DNA of 64,000 nucleotides from Microbacterium esteraromaticum (GCF_017303215.1 NZ_JAEMWU010000001.1:124001-188000), one strand, 5' to 3'. Positions 33,443-42,482 are shown, counted from the first letter of the stretch. Notes: generated by a model not told the origin, from the letters alone. A program made the numbers and translations.

Positions 33443-34429
33443 CTAGCGGGTACGCAGCCAGTGAGCCGCTTCGGCGGCCCAGTACGTGAGCACCGCGTCG
33501 GCTCCGGCACGGCGGATCGACGTCAGCGACTCCAGGATCGCGGCGCGGCGGTCGATCCAGCCGTTCGCGGCCGCGGCCTCGATCATCGCGTACTCACCGG
33601 ATACCTGATACGCCCACACGGGCACGTCGACGGCGTCGCGCACCTCGCGCAGCACATCGAGGAACCCCATCGCGGGCTTGACCATCACGATGTCGGCGCC
33701 CTCGTCCTGATCGAACAGCGCTTCACGCACGCCCTCACGACGGTTGCCGGGATCCATCTGGTAGGTGCGTCGGTCGCCCTGCAACTGCGAATCGACGGCC
33801 TCGCGGAACGGCCCGTAGAACGCACTGGCGTACTTGGCCGAGTAGGCCAGCAGCAGCACATCGGTGAAGTCTTCTTCGTCCAGCGCCTGACGCACGGCTG
33901 CAACCTGGCCGTCCATCATGCCGCTCAGACCGAGCAGTTGAGACCCCGCTCTGGCCTGTGCGAGCGCCATGGCGGTGTAGCGCTCGAGAGTGGCGTCATT
34001 GTCGACGACGGTGCCCGATGCGCTCAGGACCCCGCAGTGCCCGTGATCGGTGAACTCATCCAGGCACAGGTCGGTCTGCACGACCAGCGCATCGCCCACC
34101 TCAGCGGCGAGGGCCTCCGTCGCGACGTTCAGGATGCCCTTCGGGTCGTCGGCGCCCGAGCCAGTGGCATCACGTCGGGCGGGCACACCGAACAGCATCA
34201 CTCCGCCGAGGCCGAGAGCGGCAGCATCCGCCGCCGCCGCCTTCAGCGAGTCGAGCGTGTGCTGCACGACGCCGGGCATCGAACCGATCGCGGCGGGCTC
34301 GGTGAGCCCCTCTCGCACGAACATCGGCAGCACGAGCTGACGCGCCTCCAGCGAGGTCTCACGCACGAGCTCGCGCACGGGCGCGGACTGACGCAACCGG
34401 CGCAACCGCGCCTCAGGAAAACGGCTCAC
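33443..34429 (-). CDS. hemB: Porphobilinogen synthase (ALA dehydratase)
   Basis: 328 residues; condenses two 5-aminolevulinates to porphobilinogen. Schiff-base lysines are in YSAKYASAFYGPFR and VMVKPAMGFLD. The metal-site loop reads DLCLDEFTDHGHCG: the zinc-type triple Cys is reduced to two with Asp in the middle, so metal use may be mixed or magnesium-type. GTG start at 34429 overlaps the hemD stop (GTGA), coupling translation. Confidence 0.95.
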   Translation of the reverse strand: MSRFPEARLRRLRQSAPVRELVRETSLEARQLVLPMFVREGLTEPAAIGSMPGVVQHTLDSLKAAAADAAALGLGGVMLFGVPARRDATGSGADDPKGILNVATEALAAEVGDALVVQTDLCLDEFTDHGHCGVLSASGTVVDNDATLERYTAMALAQARAGSQLLGLSGMMDGQVAAVRQALDEEDFTDVLLLAYSAKYASAFYGPFREAVDSQLQGDRRTYQMDPGNRREGVREALFDQDEGADIVMVKPAMGFLDVLREVRDAVDVPVWAYQVSGEYAMIEAAAANGWIDRRAAILESLTSIRRAGADAVLTYWAAEAAHWLRTR

Positions 34430-35232
34430 GGCGCGAACTCATCGGCGGCGTGCGGAAGCGTGAAGTGCGACACCGTCTCGATCAACGCGTCGACGGTCTG
34501 CTTGTCGGCGATGGCGGCGATGGTCAGGCCCGCACGGCGGGCGTCGTTCGCGGTGCGGGGGCCGATAGCCGCCAGCAACGTGCTGTCGGGGATCTCGGGG
34601 AACTGCTCGCGCACCTGCCCGGCGACCGAGCCACTGGTGATGAGGATCGCGTTGATCCGCCCGTTCTCGACGTCACGGCGGATGCGGTCGGTGACCGGCA
34701 CGCCCACCGTGCGGTAGGCAACCACGCTGTCGACGTCGTGCCCGGCATCCTTGAGCATGACCGACAGCACCGGCTTGGCGATCTCACTGCGCAGCGACAG
34801 CACACGCCGGGGGTCGGGCTCCAGGGCGATCATCTGCTCGGCCATACCGGCCGCCGAATTGTCGAGATCGGGCACAAGCGCCACCTCGTAGCCGACGGCC
34901 TGCAGAGCGGCCGCGGTGGTCTCGCCGACGGCCGCGATCCTGGTGCTGCGCGGCACCTCCACGCGGTGTGCAAAGAGCACATCGACGGTGGTGGCGCTGG
35001 TGATGGTGAGCCAGTCGTACTCCCCCGCGGCCAGTCGCGCCAGGGCGGCGTCCAGCGCGTCCTGGTCGGTCGTGGGGGCGAAGTTGATCAGCGGTGCCAC
35101 CACCGGCACGGCGCCTTGCGAGCGCAGGCTCGCAGCGACACTGTCACCCCACGGGCCACCACGGGGTACGAGAACTCGCCAGCCGTCCAGCGGCCGGGCC
35201 GTCTTTGTTTCGGAAGCAGTCATCAGGTTCAC
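34426..35232 (-). CDS. hemD: Uroporphyrinogen-III synthase
   Basis: 268 residues; closes and inverts ring D of hydroxymethylbilane. The family is poorly conserved, but WRVLVPRGGPWGDSVAASLR at the start, the Gly/Thr-rich AVGETTAAALQAVGYE and LITSGSVAGQV with IGPRTANDARRAGL near the end are characteristic, and its place between hemC and hemB settles it. The GTG at 35232 overlaps the hemC stop (GTGA); ATG 35223, three codons on, is an equally possible start with better ribosome spacing. Confidence 0.9.
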   Translation of the reverse strand: MNLMTASETKTARPLDGWRVLVPRGGPWGDSVAASLRSQGAVPVVAPLINFAPTTDQDALDAALARLAAGEYDWLTITSATTVDVLFAHRVEVPRSTRIAAVGETTAAALQAVGYEVALVPDLDNSAAGMAEQMIALEPDPRRVLSLRSEIAKPVLSVMLKDAGHDVDSVVAYRTVGVPVTDRIRRDVENGRINAILITSGSVAGQVREQFPEIPDSTLLAAIGPRTANDARRAGLTIAAIADKQTVDALIETVSHFTLPHAADEFAP

Positions 35233-36221
35233 TCTCGCGGGAGAAGGTCGGCCGCTCCCTGTTCGAGCAGCCGATGGGCCGCAGATTCGCCGATGCTACG
35301 GGCTACGCGCATCGGGTCTGCACCATCGGCAGCATCCGCACCGTTGCCGCTGCCGTTTCGTCGAATATACCCCCGGTTCAGGGGCTCGGTGACATCAAGT
35401 CCGATCCGGCGGCCGCCGCCAGGTTCGTAGACCACGGCGCGCACACGGATGCTGTCGCCGGTCACCACCGCGTGGGCGGCCATCGGTGCCTGGCATCCGA
35501 CGTCGAGTCCGGCGAGGATCGCCCGCTCGACCGTGACGGCGAGGCGGGTGTCTTCGTCATCGAGCTGTGCGAGCGCGGCCAACAGCTCCTGCGGGGCGTC
35601 GACGGTCGTCTCGACAGCGAGTGATCCTTGTCCGGGTGCGGTCGGCCACTCACTCAATCCGAGCTCTTCGCGGTGCAGCCGCATCTCGGGCCGCAGGCGG
35701 GAGAGCCCCGCGGCGGCGAGGATGACGGCATCCAGCTCGCCCGACGACACCCGCTCGAGGCGCGAATCGACGTTGCCGCGGATGTCGACGACGTCGGCGT
35801 GCGGTGCACGGCGACGTACCTGCGCGATGCGCCGTGGTGCGCCGGTGCCGACCTTGGCGCCGCGGCCCATCTCGTGCAACGGGGTGCCGTCGCGGGTGAT
35901 GACGACGTCGCGGGCATCCGCCCTGGACGGGGTCGCCGCGATCGTCAACTCGGTCGGCATGGCGGTCGGCAGGTCCTTGAGGGAGTGCACCAGGATGTCG
36001 CACTCCCCGGCGACGAGCGCCTCACGCAGCCGGTTGGCGAAGATCCCCGTGCCGCCGATCAGTGACAGGGAAGCCCGGTTCGTGTCACCCTCCGACACGA
36101 TCGGCACGAGCTCGACAGGGCGTCCCGCGACCTCGGCCAACGCGTCGGCGACATGACCGGACTGTGCCTGCGCGAGCGGGCTGCGGCGCGTGCCGAGACG
36201 GATCGGGGCCGCGGTGCTCAC
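35229..36221 (-). CDS. hemC: Hydroxymethylbilane synthase
   Basis: 330 residues; polymerises four porphobilinogens. The dipyrromethane-cofactor Cys is in LAGLDVGCQAPMAAHA. Other marks are LGTRRSPLAQAQSG, GDTNRASLSLIGGTGIF, HSLKDLPTAMP and RIAQVRRRAPHADVVDIRGN. GTG start overlapping the hemQ stop (GTGA), so three consecutive junctions in this operon use the same overlap. Confidence 0.96.
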   Translation of the reverse strand: MSTAAPIRLGTRRSPLAQAQSGHVADALAEVAGRPVELVPIVSEGDTNRASLSLIGGTGIFANRLREALVAGECDILVHSLKDLPTAMPTELTIAATPSRADARDVVITRDGTPLHEMGRGAKVGTGAPRRIAQVRRRAPHADVVDIRGNVDSRLERVSSGELDAVILAAAGLSRLRPEMRLHREELGLSEWPTAPGQGSLAVETTVDAPQELLAALAQLDDEDTRLAVTVERAILAGLDVGCQAPMAAHAVVTGDSIRVRAVVYEPGGGRRIGLDVTEPLNRGYIRRNGSGNGADAADGADPMRVARSIGESAAHRLLEQGAADLLPRE

Positions 36222-36895
36222 TGCAGCACGTCAGCGATCTCGTCGAGGCGCAGGCGACGCCCGGTGTAGAAGGGCACCTCTTCCTTCACATACTCACGAG
36301 CCTCGGTGTAGCGCAGGTCGCGCATCAGGTCGACGAGCTCGGTGGGGTCGTCGGCTTCGAGAGGCAGCAGCCATTCGTAGTCGCCCAGTGCGAAGGCAGC
36401 GACAGTGTTGGCGATCACGCCGGTGAAGGCGGCGCCGCGTCGACCGTGGTCTGCCAGCATGCGCCGGCGGTCGTCCTCGTCGATCAGGTACCACTCGGGC
36501 GTGCGCACGAAGGGGTACAGGCACAGCCAGCCCTTCGGCTCGATGCCCCGCAGGAAGCCGGGCACGTGTGTGCGGTTGAACTCGGCGTCACGGTGCACGC
36601 CCATCACGTTCCACACCGGCAGCAGCGTGCGCAGCAACTCGGTGCGACGCAGGCGCCGCAGCGCCTGCTGCAGCTCTTCGGCGGTGTCGCCGTGCAGCCA
36701 CACCATCAGATCGGCGTCTGCCTTCAGCCCGCTGACGTCGTAGAACCCGCGCACGGCGACGCCGGAGTCCTCGATGTGGCCGACGATCGTCTCGAGCTCG
36801 GTCGCATCGGTCTCACGGACCGGTGCATCGGGGTTGCGGCGCCACACGGCCCACAGGGTGAATCCGGACGGGGAGTCAACACGAGGTTCCGACAT
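36218..36895 (-). CDS. hemQ: Coproheme decarboxylase HemQ
   Basis: 225-residue chlorite-dismutase-family protein that oxidatively decarboxylates coproheme to haem b, the last step of the coproporphyrin-dependent pathway used by Gram-positive bacteria. FTLWAVWRR opens the fold; the catalytic Tyr is expected in LYPFVRTPEWYL, and the haem-binding His in RRMLADHGRRGAAF. No chlorite-dismutase Arg context is seen. ATG at 36895 with leaderless spacing. It begins the hemQ-C-D-B run. Confidence 0.94.
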   Translation of the reverse strand: MSEPRVDSPSGFTLWAVWRRNPDAPVRETDATELETIVGHIEDSGVAVRGFYDVSGLKADADLMVWLHGDTAEELQQALRRLRRTELLRTLLPVWNVMGVHRDAEFNRTHVPGFLRGIEPKGWLCLYPFVRTPEWYLIDEDDRRRMLADHGRRGAAFTGVIANTVAAFALGDYEWLLPLEADDPTELVDLMRDLRYTEAREYVKEEVPFYTGRRLRLDEIADVLQ

Positions 36896-36901
36896 GACTC
36901 C

Positions 36902-36907
36902 AGTGTG
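36902..36907 (-). promoter_or_regulatory. -10 element of hemQ (leaderless)
   Basis: CACACT followed by ggagtc and ATG 36895 on the minus strand; probably drives hemQ-hemC-hemD-hemB. Confidence 0.45.
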
Positions 36908-36953
36908 CCTCGTGAACGCCAGGACAGCGAACCGGGGCCGGTATCTCGGGGTT

Positions 36954-37241
36954 TCAGCGCGACGCGGCGCGGGCGATCAGCCAGACGATACCGCCGACGA
37001 CGGCCGCGACACCGGCGACGGCCGCCGCTGCGCCCACCGGGTTGCGCTGCGCGAACGCGCGCGCCTGCACGATGCCGCGCTGCGAGGCCTTCTCGATGCG
37101 GCGTGGGAAGTTTCCGCGCACCTCGATCGCGGCGAGGGCCGCTTTGAGTTCCGCGCGAGCGGACTCCACCGGGTCGGTGATGCCGTCCGGCACTGCGGTG
37201 CGGGGAAGAGGCGTCGGATGCTGGGATTCAGAGTTCGTCAT
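36954..37241 (-). CDS. DUF3618 membrane protein
   Basis: 95 residues. The N-terminal part is soluble and contains the DUF3618 signature VESARAELKAALAAIEVRGNFP; a single membrane helix follows (about residues 70-90, NPVGAAAAVAGVAAVVGGIVW). DUF3618 proteins often sit with Actinobacterial holin and YtxH-like genes, as here. Its start overlaps the holin gene end by 14 bases. Envelope or stress role inferred only from context. Confidence 0.85.
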   Translation of the reverse strand: MTNSESQHPTPLPRTAVPDGITDPVESARAELKAALAAIEVRGNFPRRIEKASQRGIVQARAFAQRNPVGAAAAVAGVAAVVGGIVWLIARAASR

Positions 37242-37635
37242 AGCCTGCCTCCTTCACCAGACGGACGTCGGTGGCGACGGCCTGCCCGGGGTTCTGTCGT
37301 TTCATGATCTTGCGGAAGCGCAGGACGCCGAGCAGCGCGAAGACGACCATCGCGAGCAGCAGGAACCCGAACACCGACAATGCGGCAACCCATGCGGGCC
37401 ACCACGACGAGAGCCCGATGATCGCGAACGCGAGCAACACGGGGATCGCCCAGAACAGCAGGAACAGCGTGATGATGAACCACAGGCTGCCGAACATGCC
37501 GTCCTTGGCGGTGCGGCGCACCCAGGCCTTGGCGGCTTCGACCTCGGCGATGACGAGGTTGCGCACCAGTTCGGGCAGATCGCCGAGCAGCGTCAGCAGG
37601 CTGTCGTCGGCGCGGTCGCGGTATCCGCGGCGCAT
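37228..37635 (-). CDS. Actinobacterial holin/DUF1469-type membrane protein
   Basis: 135 residues with two close membrane helices (about 52-75 and 80-105) after a helical DDSLLTLLGDLPELVRNLVIAE segment, the usual pattern of the phage-holin-superfamily III members found in actinobacterial chromosomes. It is not a phage gene in this context. Start 37635 lies one base after the YtxH stop; an upstream extension is antisense shadow. Confidence 0.82.
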   Translation of the reverse strand: MRRGYRDRADDSLLTLLGDLPELVRNLVIAEVEAAKAWVRRTAKDGMFGSLWFIITLFLLFWAIPVLLAFAIIGLSSWWPAWVAALSVFGFLLLAMVVFALLGVLRFRKIMKRQNPGQAVATDVRLVKEAGYDEL

Positions 37636-37636
37636 G

Positions 37637-38014
37637 TCAGGACCCGTTCTTCTTGGAGGTGCTCTTCTTCGCAGCGGACTTCTTCGCGTCCTCGACCGCG
37701 TCTTCGGCGGCGTCAGCGACCTCTTCGACGGCGTCCTTGGTCGCGTCGATCGCGCCGTCGAGCTTCTCACCGGGCGTGCCCGCCGACGAGACCGCCTTCA
37801 CGACCTTGACGGCGCCGTTCCAGACGGCGCCGGGTACGGCCGCGGCCTGCGACTTGGCGAACTGCTGTACACGCTCGACCTGGTGCTGCACCGGATCGGT
37901 GTGCCACAGCTTCAGCCACTGCGTCTTGATCTGCTCGTAGCGCTCGCGTCCCGCGCGCGTGCCGAGCACGTATCCGACGCCGAGCCCGACGACGAGTCCG
38001 ATCTTCCCCTTCAT
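37637..38014 (-). CDS. YtxH-like general stress protein
   Basis: 125 residues: a short membrane segment at the start (MKGKIGLVVGLGVGYVLGTR) with the Gly-zipper-like pattern of YtxH, then a soluble helical region and a Lys/Ala/Asp-rich C-terminus ending KKSTSKKNGS. A perfect AGGAGG precedes ATG 38014. It starts the three-gene membrane module placed between hemG and hemQ. A TACGCT hexamer at 38095-38090 on the minus strand is a candidate promoter with a leader of about 70 bases. Confidence 0.8.
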   Translation of the reverse strand: MKGKIGLVVGLGVGYVLGTRAGRERYEQIKTQWLKLWHTDPVQHQVERVQQFAKSQAAAVPGAVWNGAVKVVKAVSSAGTPGEKLDGAIDATKDAVEEVADAAEDAVEDAKKSAAKKSTSKKNGS

Positions 38015-38166
38015 GGGAGCCTCCTGACTTCCTGTTACGGCGTCTCCACCGGGCCGGAACTCGCCGGACCCCGCGCGATCGGTCTCCAGCGTAGTCGCAT
38101 ATTCCTGATTCGGCATCTACGGTTGTGCGATGCCGCCCGGGGGTGTAATGCCGCGGGGTGCGGCGC

Positions 38167-39696
38167 TCATTCCTCCCAGAGCAGCGCGCTGCGCAACCGG
38201 TCGGTCTCGGCGATGGCATCCGGGATCACCTGCGCAAGCCCCGTTCCGGCCATCCACGCGCCGACCACGGCGAGACCCGGGATCTGCTGCACAGCCTCGC
38301 GCGCGGCGGCGCGGCGCTCGCCCGCCCCGATGAGCGAAACGGGCTGCGCCTGCACGAAGCGTGCCCGGTGCACGGCCAACAACTGCTCGGGCGCGAGATC
38401 GACCCCGAGCAGCGCGGATGCCTCAGACATCGCCAGCTCCGCTGCCGCGTCGTCATCCAGACCGGCGGTCGGCGCGGCCTCGCCCTGGGTGCCGAACGAG
38501 ACGCGGACGACGTGGTGACCATCCGCGGCGTCGCGCAGCCAGCCCCACTTGGCAGTGGAGTGGGTCAGCGCCTTGGCGACGTGGCTTCCGGGTACGGTGA
38601 GCACTCCGCTCCCCCGCGGGGCGTCGTCGAGCGCGGGCGCCTGCAGCAGGAGCGTGACGAGTTCGATCTCGGGGGCGTCGCCCGAGTCGCCGAGCTGGGG
38701 CGCGTGGGCGCCGAGCAGGGAGCGCGCCGCAGGCTCGGGGGTGGCGATGATCACGCCCGTGGCGGCCAGCGACTTCTGCTCTGGCTTCGCGGTCCCGAGC
38801 GCCGCTTCTTCGTCAGCGGCGGCATCTGCAGCATCCTCGTCGGGGGCATCCGGCGTCGTCTCGTACGCGACCACCCACGCCGCGCCTTCGCGCACTACGC
38901 CGGTCACCCGCGCGCCGGTGCACACCTCGACGCCGTAGGTCACGAGGTCGTCGCGCAGCGCCTCGACCAGCCTGCCCATCCCCCCGATCAGGCCGAGCAC
39001 CGCCGACCCCGGTGCCTTTCCGGGATCGCGGGCATCGCGCTGTGCGAGCAGCGTACCGACAGCACCGCTGAGCGACCCCGTGCGGGTGAGTGCGGCGTTG
39101 AGTCCCGGAGCGGCGACCTCGGTGTCGATGTCGCCGGGTAGCGCCGAATACACACCGGCGGTCACGGGCGCGACCAGTCGGTCGTGCACGCGATCGCCCA
39201 TGCGGGTGCGCACCAGTTTGCCGAGACTGTGCTCGTGACCGATCGTCAGCGGGGGGCGCAGGCGATCCACGTAAGCGCGCCAGGCGCCGCGCCAGCCGAT
39301 GATGCGGCGCACGTCGTCCTGGAACGGATTGGCCGGGATGCCGAGCAGACCGCCGACCGGGAGCGGAGCATCCGGGGCATCCGGAATCCCGCTCAGCCAT
39401 GCCCCGCCGCCCTCGGGCGCCACCACCAGGTCGCTGAGCCCGAGCTCATCGACCAGCGCGCGCACGTGCCCGCCGCGGGTTGCGAAGCTCTCGGCTCCCG
39501 CGTCGACGACAAGGCCGTCGAGTTCAGCAGTGCGGATGCTGCCGCCGAGAGCCTCCGTTGCCTCGAGCACCGTCACACGCATGCCCACCTTGGCGCACTC
39601 GCGCGCCGCGACAAGACCACCGATGCCACCGCCGACGACGACGACGTGCTGTTCAGCGGCGCGGGCGGCCAGTGCGGGGGCGGCGTGTTCGGTCAT
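38167..39696 (-). CDS. hemG: Coproporphyrinogen III oxidase (HemY/CgoX type)
   Basis: 509-residue FAD protein that oxidises coproporphyrinogen III to coproporphyrin III (annotated as protoporphyrinogen oxidase, HemG/HemY). FAD motif VVVVGGGIGGLVAARE, ATEALGGSIRTAELDG, and the C-terminal PGLAVVGAWMAGTGLAQVIPDA. An acidic loop (DAPDEDAADAAADEEAALG) near residue 290 is unusual and probably disordered. With HemQ present the coproporphyrin route is expected. ATG 39696 with AAGAAT six bases upstream. Confidence 0.93.
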   Translation of the reverse strand: MTEHAAPALAARAAEQHVVVVGGGIGGLVAARECAKVGMRVTVLEATEALGGSIRTAELDGLVVDAGAESFATRGGHVRALVDELGLSDLVVAPEGGGAWLSGIPDAPDAPLPVGGLLGIPANPFQDDVRRIIGWRGAWRAYVDRLRPPLTIGHEHSLGKLVRTRMGDRVHDRLVAPVTAGVYSALPGDIDTEVAAPGLNAALTRTGSLSGAVGTLLAQRDARDPGKAPGSAVLGLIGGMGRLVEALRDDLVTYGVEVCTGARVTGVVREGAAWVVAYETTPDAPDEDAADAAADEEAALGTAKPEQKSLAATGVIIATPEPAARSLLGAHAPQLGDSGDAPEIELVTLLLQAPALDDAPRGSGVLTVPGSHVAKALTHSTAKWGWLRDAADGHHVVRVSFGTQGEAAPTAGLDDDAAAELAMSEASALLGVDLAPEQLLAVHRARFVQAQPVSLIGAGERRAAAREAVQQIPGLAVVGAWMAGTGLAQVIPDAIAETDRLRSALLWEE

Positions 39697-39702
39697 GCTC
39701 TG

Positions 39703-39708
39703 ATTCTT
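39703..39708 (-). promoter_or_regulatory. -10-like element of hemG
   Basis: AAGAAT, six bases, ATG 39696 on the minus strand. Its presence agrees with the terminator between hemE and hemG, which would make hemG separately transcribed. Confidence 0.4.
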
Positions 39709-39778
39709 CCACCGCCGTCTATGCGAATTCCGCAGTGCGGGCCGGGCGAAAGCCCCTTTGCCCGCGCACCGAGAACAA

Positions 39779-39814
39779 GAAACCGCGTGGCGCCCTCGGG
39801 CACCACGCGGTTCT
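39779..39814 (-). terminator. Terminator after hemE
   Basis: On the minus strand a stem built from gaaccgcgtgg and its complement (39803-39812 with 39781-39790, extended with weaker pairs) is followed by TTCTTGTTCT, a classic U-rich tail. It lies just past the hemE stop at 39831. Confidence 0.8.
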
Positions 39815-39830
39815 CAGAGAAGAGTGCGGG

Positions 39831-40844
39831 TCAGATCTCGCCGTGGGCGAGCCGCACGATGCGCGTCAGCTGGTCGGGGTCGGTCTCGGGCGGAACGCCG
39901 TGGCCGAGGTTGAGGATGTGCCCCTTGGCGCCGCGCCCGCGCGCGATGACGTCGCGCACGTGTGCTTCGAGCACCGGCCACGGCGCCTGCAACAGTGCCG
40001 GGTCGATGTTTCCCTGCACGGCCACGTCCGGGCCGACGATGCGGATCGCCTCATCCAAGGGCATCCGCCAGTCGACACCGACGCCGTCGACGATCCCACC
40101 GAGACGCATGTCGTCCAGGAACGGCCCCGTTCCGACACCGAAGTGGATGCTGGGCAGACCGATGCCGTCGAGCGCGGCGTGCGAGTGCGGGGCGATGTGC
40201 GCACGGTAGTCGGCGGGACTCAGAGAACCGGCCCACGAATCGAACAGCTGCACCACGGACGCGCCAGCGTCGCGCTGGATCTCAAGGAACCGGCGCGAGA
40301 TGCGCGAGAGCCAGCCGGCCAGGGCGTTCCACGAGTCAGGGTCGGCGTGCATCATCGCGCGGGCACGCAGGTGCTCCTTCGACGGACCACCCTCGATCAG
40401 ATAGGCGGCGAGGGTGAAGGGCGCGCCGGCGAAGCCGATCAGAGGCTTGTCGCCGAGCTCGGCCACCGTCAAGCGGACAGCTTCGGCGATGGCCGTGCCG
40501 TCGAGGTCAGCCGGGTCGATCTGTGTGATGCGCGCGACATCGTCGGCGGTGCGCACGGGGTTGGCGAACACCGGGCCGCGACCGGGCTCGATCACGACGT
40601 CGACACCGGCCAGACGCAGCGGGATGACGATGTCACTGAAGAACACGGCGGCGTCGACGTCGTGGCGGCGCACCGGCTGCAGTGTGATCTCGGCAGCCAT
40701 ATCGGGCGTGAGGCACGCATCCAGCATCCGCGTGCCGACGCGCAACTCGCGGTACTCGGGCAGGGACCGCCCCGCCTGACGCATGAACCAGACCGGGGTG
40801 CGCTCGGGCTTGTCTCCGGCGAGCGCGCGCAGCAGATCACTCAT
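39831..40844 (-). CDS. hemE: Uroporphyrinogen decarboxylase
   Basis: 337 residues; removes four carboxyls from uroporphyrinogen III to give coproporphyrinogen III. The N-terminal signature is [19 protein letters not shown]; the second, [17 protein letters not shown], is intact, as are [14 protein letters not shown] and [18 protein letters not shown] 40844 with CACGAT six bases upstream; a longer in-frame start was rejected. It is divergent from hemA. Confidence 0.96.
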   Translation of the reverse strand: MSDLLRALAGDKPERTPVWFMRQAGRSLPEYRELRVGTRMLDACLTPDMAAEITLQPVRRHDVDAAVFFSDIVIPLRLAGVDVVIEPGRGPVFANPVRTADDVARITQIDPADLDGTAIAEAVRLTVAELGDKPLIGFAGAPFTLAAYLIEGGPSKEHLRARAMMHADPDSWNALAGWLSRISRRFLEIQRDAGASVVQLFDSWAGSLSPADYRAHIAPHSHAALDGIGLPSIHFGVGTGPFLDDMRLGGIVDGVGVDWRMPLDEAIRIVGPDVAVQGNIDPALLQAPWPVLEAHVRDVIARGRGAKGHILNLGHGVPPETDPDQLTRIVRLAHGEI

Positions 40845-40850
40845 GCGCCT

Positions 40851-40856
40851 ATCGTG
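40851..40856 (-). promoter_or_regulatory. -10-like element of hemE
   Basis: CACGAT, six bases, ATG 40844 on the minus strand. Confidence 0.35.
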
Positions 40857-40910
40857 GCATCCGCTCCTATGCGTCCGCCGGTCGCCAAGCTCGTTCAAAG
40901 ATGAGAGGGG

Positions 40911-40916
40911 TACACT
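40911..40916 (+). promoter_or_regulatory. -10 element of hemA (leaderless)
   Basis: TACACT, seven bases, GTG at 40924. One of the best matches to the leaderless pattern. Confidence 0.55.
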
Positions 40917-40923
40917 CCCCTTC

Positions 40924-42213
40924 GTGCTGTTCTGCGTCACGGCCAGTCACAAGACGGCCTCCTTCGATCTGCTCGAACGCCTCAGCCGCACCCCCGACAC
41001 CGTCGCACCCAACCTGGTGGATGCCGGTGCGCAGGGCGCGGTCGTGCTGGCGACGTGCAACCGCTTCGAGGCGTACATCGAAGCCGACGGCTTCGAGCAG
41101 CACACCGTTGTCGAGGCGGTCGCGCTGGCCACGGGCATCCCGGCGACCGACCTGCACGGGTCGTCACGCGTCATCGGCGATCGCCACGTCGCCGAGCACC
41201 TGTTCGCCGTGGCGTCAGGACTGGAATCGGTCGTCTCGGGTGAGGGCGAGATCGCCGGTCAGGTGCGCCGTGCACTGACCGTCGCCCGCGAGGCCGGCAC
41301 GACGTCGTCCGAGCTGGAGCGGCTGTTCCAGCGCGCAAGCCAGGCGCAGCGCAAGGTCAAGAACGTCACCGCCCTGCACCGCGCCGGCCGTTCGCTGGTG
41401 CGCCTCTCGCTGGAGCTCGCCGACAGCCGCATCGCCGATTGGTCCGCCGAGCGGGTGCTGCTGGTCGGCACGGGTGAATACGCGGCCGTCACGCTGGCGA
41501 CGCTGCGCGAACGCGGCGCCGTCGACATCTCGGTGTACTCGCCGTCGGGCCGCGCCGAGCTGTTCGCGAAGAAGTACGGCATCACACCGGTGTTCGATGA
41601 CGAGTACGCCGCTGTCGCCCAGCGGTCGACGCTGCTGATCACGTGCACCACCGCGACCGAGCCCGTGCTCGGCCCAGCGCAGTTCGCGCGCACCGCGAAC
41701 GAGGCGGGCGCCGGTTGCCCGATGGGCCCGGTGACGGCGGATGCCCCGCATTCGCAGCTGGTGATCGACCTGGGCATGCCCCGCAACGTCGATCCCGCCG
41801 TCGCACAGCTCGAAGGCGTCGCGCTGCTCGATCTGGAGACCATCCGCCTGCACGCACCGCTGGAGGAGCTGCAGGCCACCGATGCCGCCCGCGTCGTGGT
41901 GCGCGAGGCCGCCGAGAGCTTCCACCTCGACGGGTCACGCCAAAGCGTCACCCCGTCAGTCGTCGCGTTCCGCACGCACATCTTCGGGCTGCTCGAAGCC
42001 GAGATCGATCGGGCACGCCGCCGCGGCGACGAAGACGGACTGGTCGAGCAGGCGATGCGCCACCTCGCCGGCGTGCTGCTGCACACTCCCACCACACGCG
42101 CGCACGAACTAGCCGCCGAGGGGCGCGGTGCCGAGTTCGCCGCGGCGATGCAGACGCTGTACGGCCTCGGGCCGGATGCTGGCGCCGACGCCACGGTGAC
42201 CGCCATCGCCTGA
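40924..42213 (+). CDS. hemA: Glutamyl-tRNA reductase
   Basis: 429 residues; reduces glutamyl-tRNA to glutamate-1-semialdehyde, the first committed step of C5 haem synthesis. The catalytic Cys is in [12 protein letters not shown]; further marks are [26 protein letters not shown], the NADP motif [14 protein letters not shown] and [13 protein letters not shown]. The GTG at 40924 ([11 protein letters not shown]) is the natural N-terminus; residues read upstream of it do not belong to the family. Confidence 0.95.
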   Translation: MLFCVTASHKTASFDLLERLSRTPDTVAPNLVDAGAQGAVVLATCNRFEAYIEADGFEQHTVVEAVALATGIPATDLHGSSRVIGDRHVAEHLFAVASGLESVVSGEGEIAGQVRRALTVAREAGTTSSELERLFQRASQAQRKVKNVTALHRAGRSLVRLSLELADSRIADWSAERVLLVGTGEYAAVTLATLRERGAVDISVYSPSGRAELFAKKYGITPVFDDEYAAVAQRSTLLITCTTATEPVLGPAQFARTANEAGAGCPMGPVTADAPHSQLVIDLGMPRNVDPAVAQLEGVALLDLETIRLHAPLEELQATDAARVVVREAAESFHLDGSRQSVTPSVVAFRTHIFGLLEAEIDRARRRGDEDGLVEQAMRHLAGVLLHTPTTRAHELAAEGRGAEFAAAMQTLYGLGPDAGADATVTAIA

Positions 42214-42249
42214 TCGACTGCGAGCTCTTCACGGATACTCGGGCGTGCG

Positions 42250-42322
42250 CTTCGCGCGGATTTGTGCGCTTGGCGCGGATGAACCCCCGGATTCTGTCCG
42301 CGCGAAGAGGACTTCTCCGCGA
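42250..42322. repeat. Intergenic palindrome, family G
   Basis: Arms cttcgcgcggat (42250-42261), cttggcgcggat (42269-42280), gtccgcgcgaag (42296-42307) and a degenerate fourth near 42311-42322. The first and third contain a perfect 11-base inverted match. It follows hemA directly. Confidence 0.65.
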
Positions 42323-42368
42323 CAGGCGTACGAGCGCCAGAGGCCACACCCCTGACAAAGGGAAGCAC

Positions 42369-42482
42369 ATGGCCCTCCACCTCACCGGAGACACCGCCGC
42401 CAACACCCTGCTCACTGAGAGCCCGCTCGCTCTGCTGGTGGGGACGCTGCTCGGCTGGTGGGGACGCTGCTCGACCAGCAGG
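42369..42482 (+). pseudogene. Broken 5' end of a HhH-GPD DNA-repair gene
   Basis: Encodes MALHLTGDTAANTLLTESPL then ALLVGTLL before losing frame. It matches the first 30 or so codons of the intact gene at 44262 with about ten substitutions in 95 bases (roughly 89% identity by hand alignment). A 20-base unit (42434-42453) is repeated exactly at 42454-42473 and shifts the frame. Homology ends at gaccagcaggt (to about 42482). It is the left remnant of a gene split by, or duplicated with, the ATPase-TIR insertion. Confidence 0.85.

Noticed and set aside
37228-37635. Prophage lysis gene
   Set aside because: The holin-like protein belongs to a chromosomal actinobacterial family and sits among haem genes with no other phage gene.
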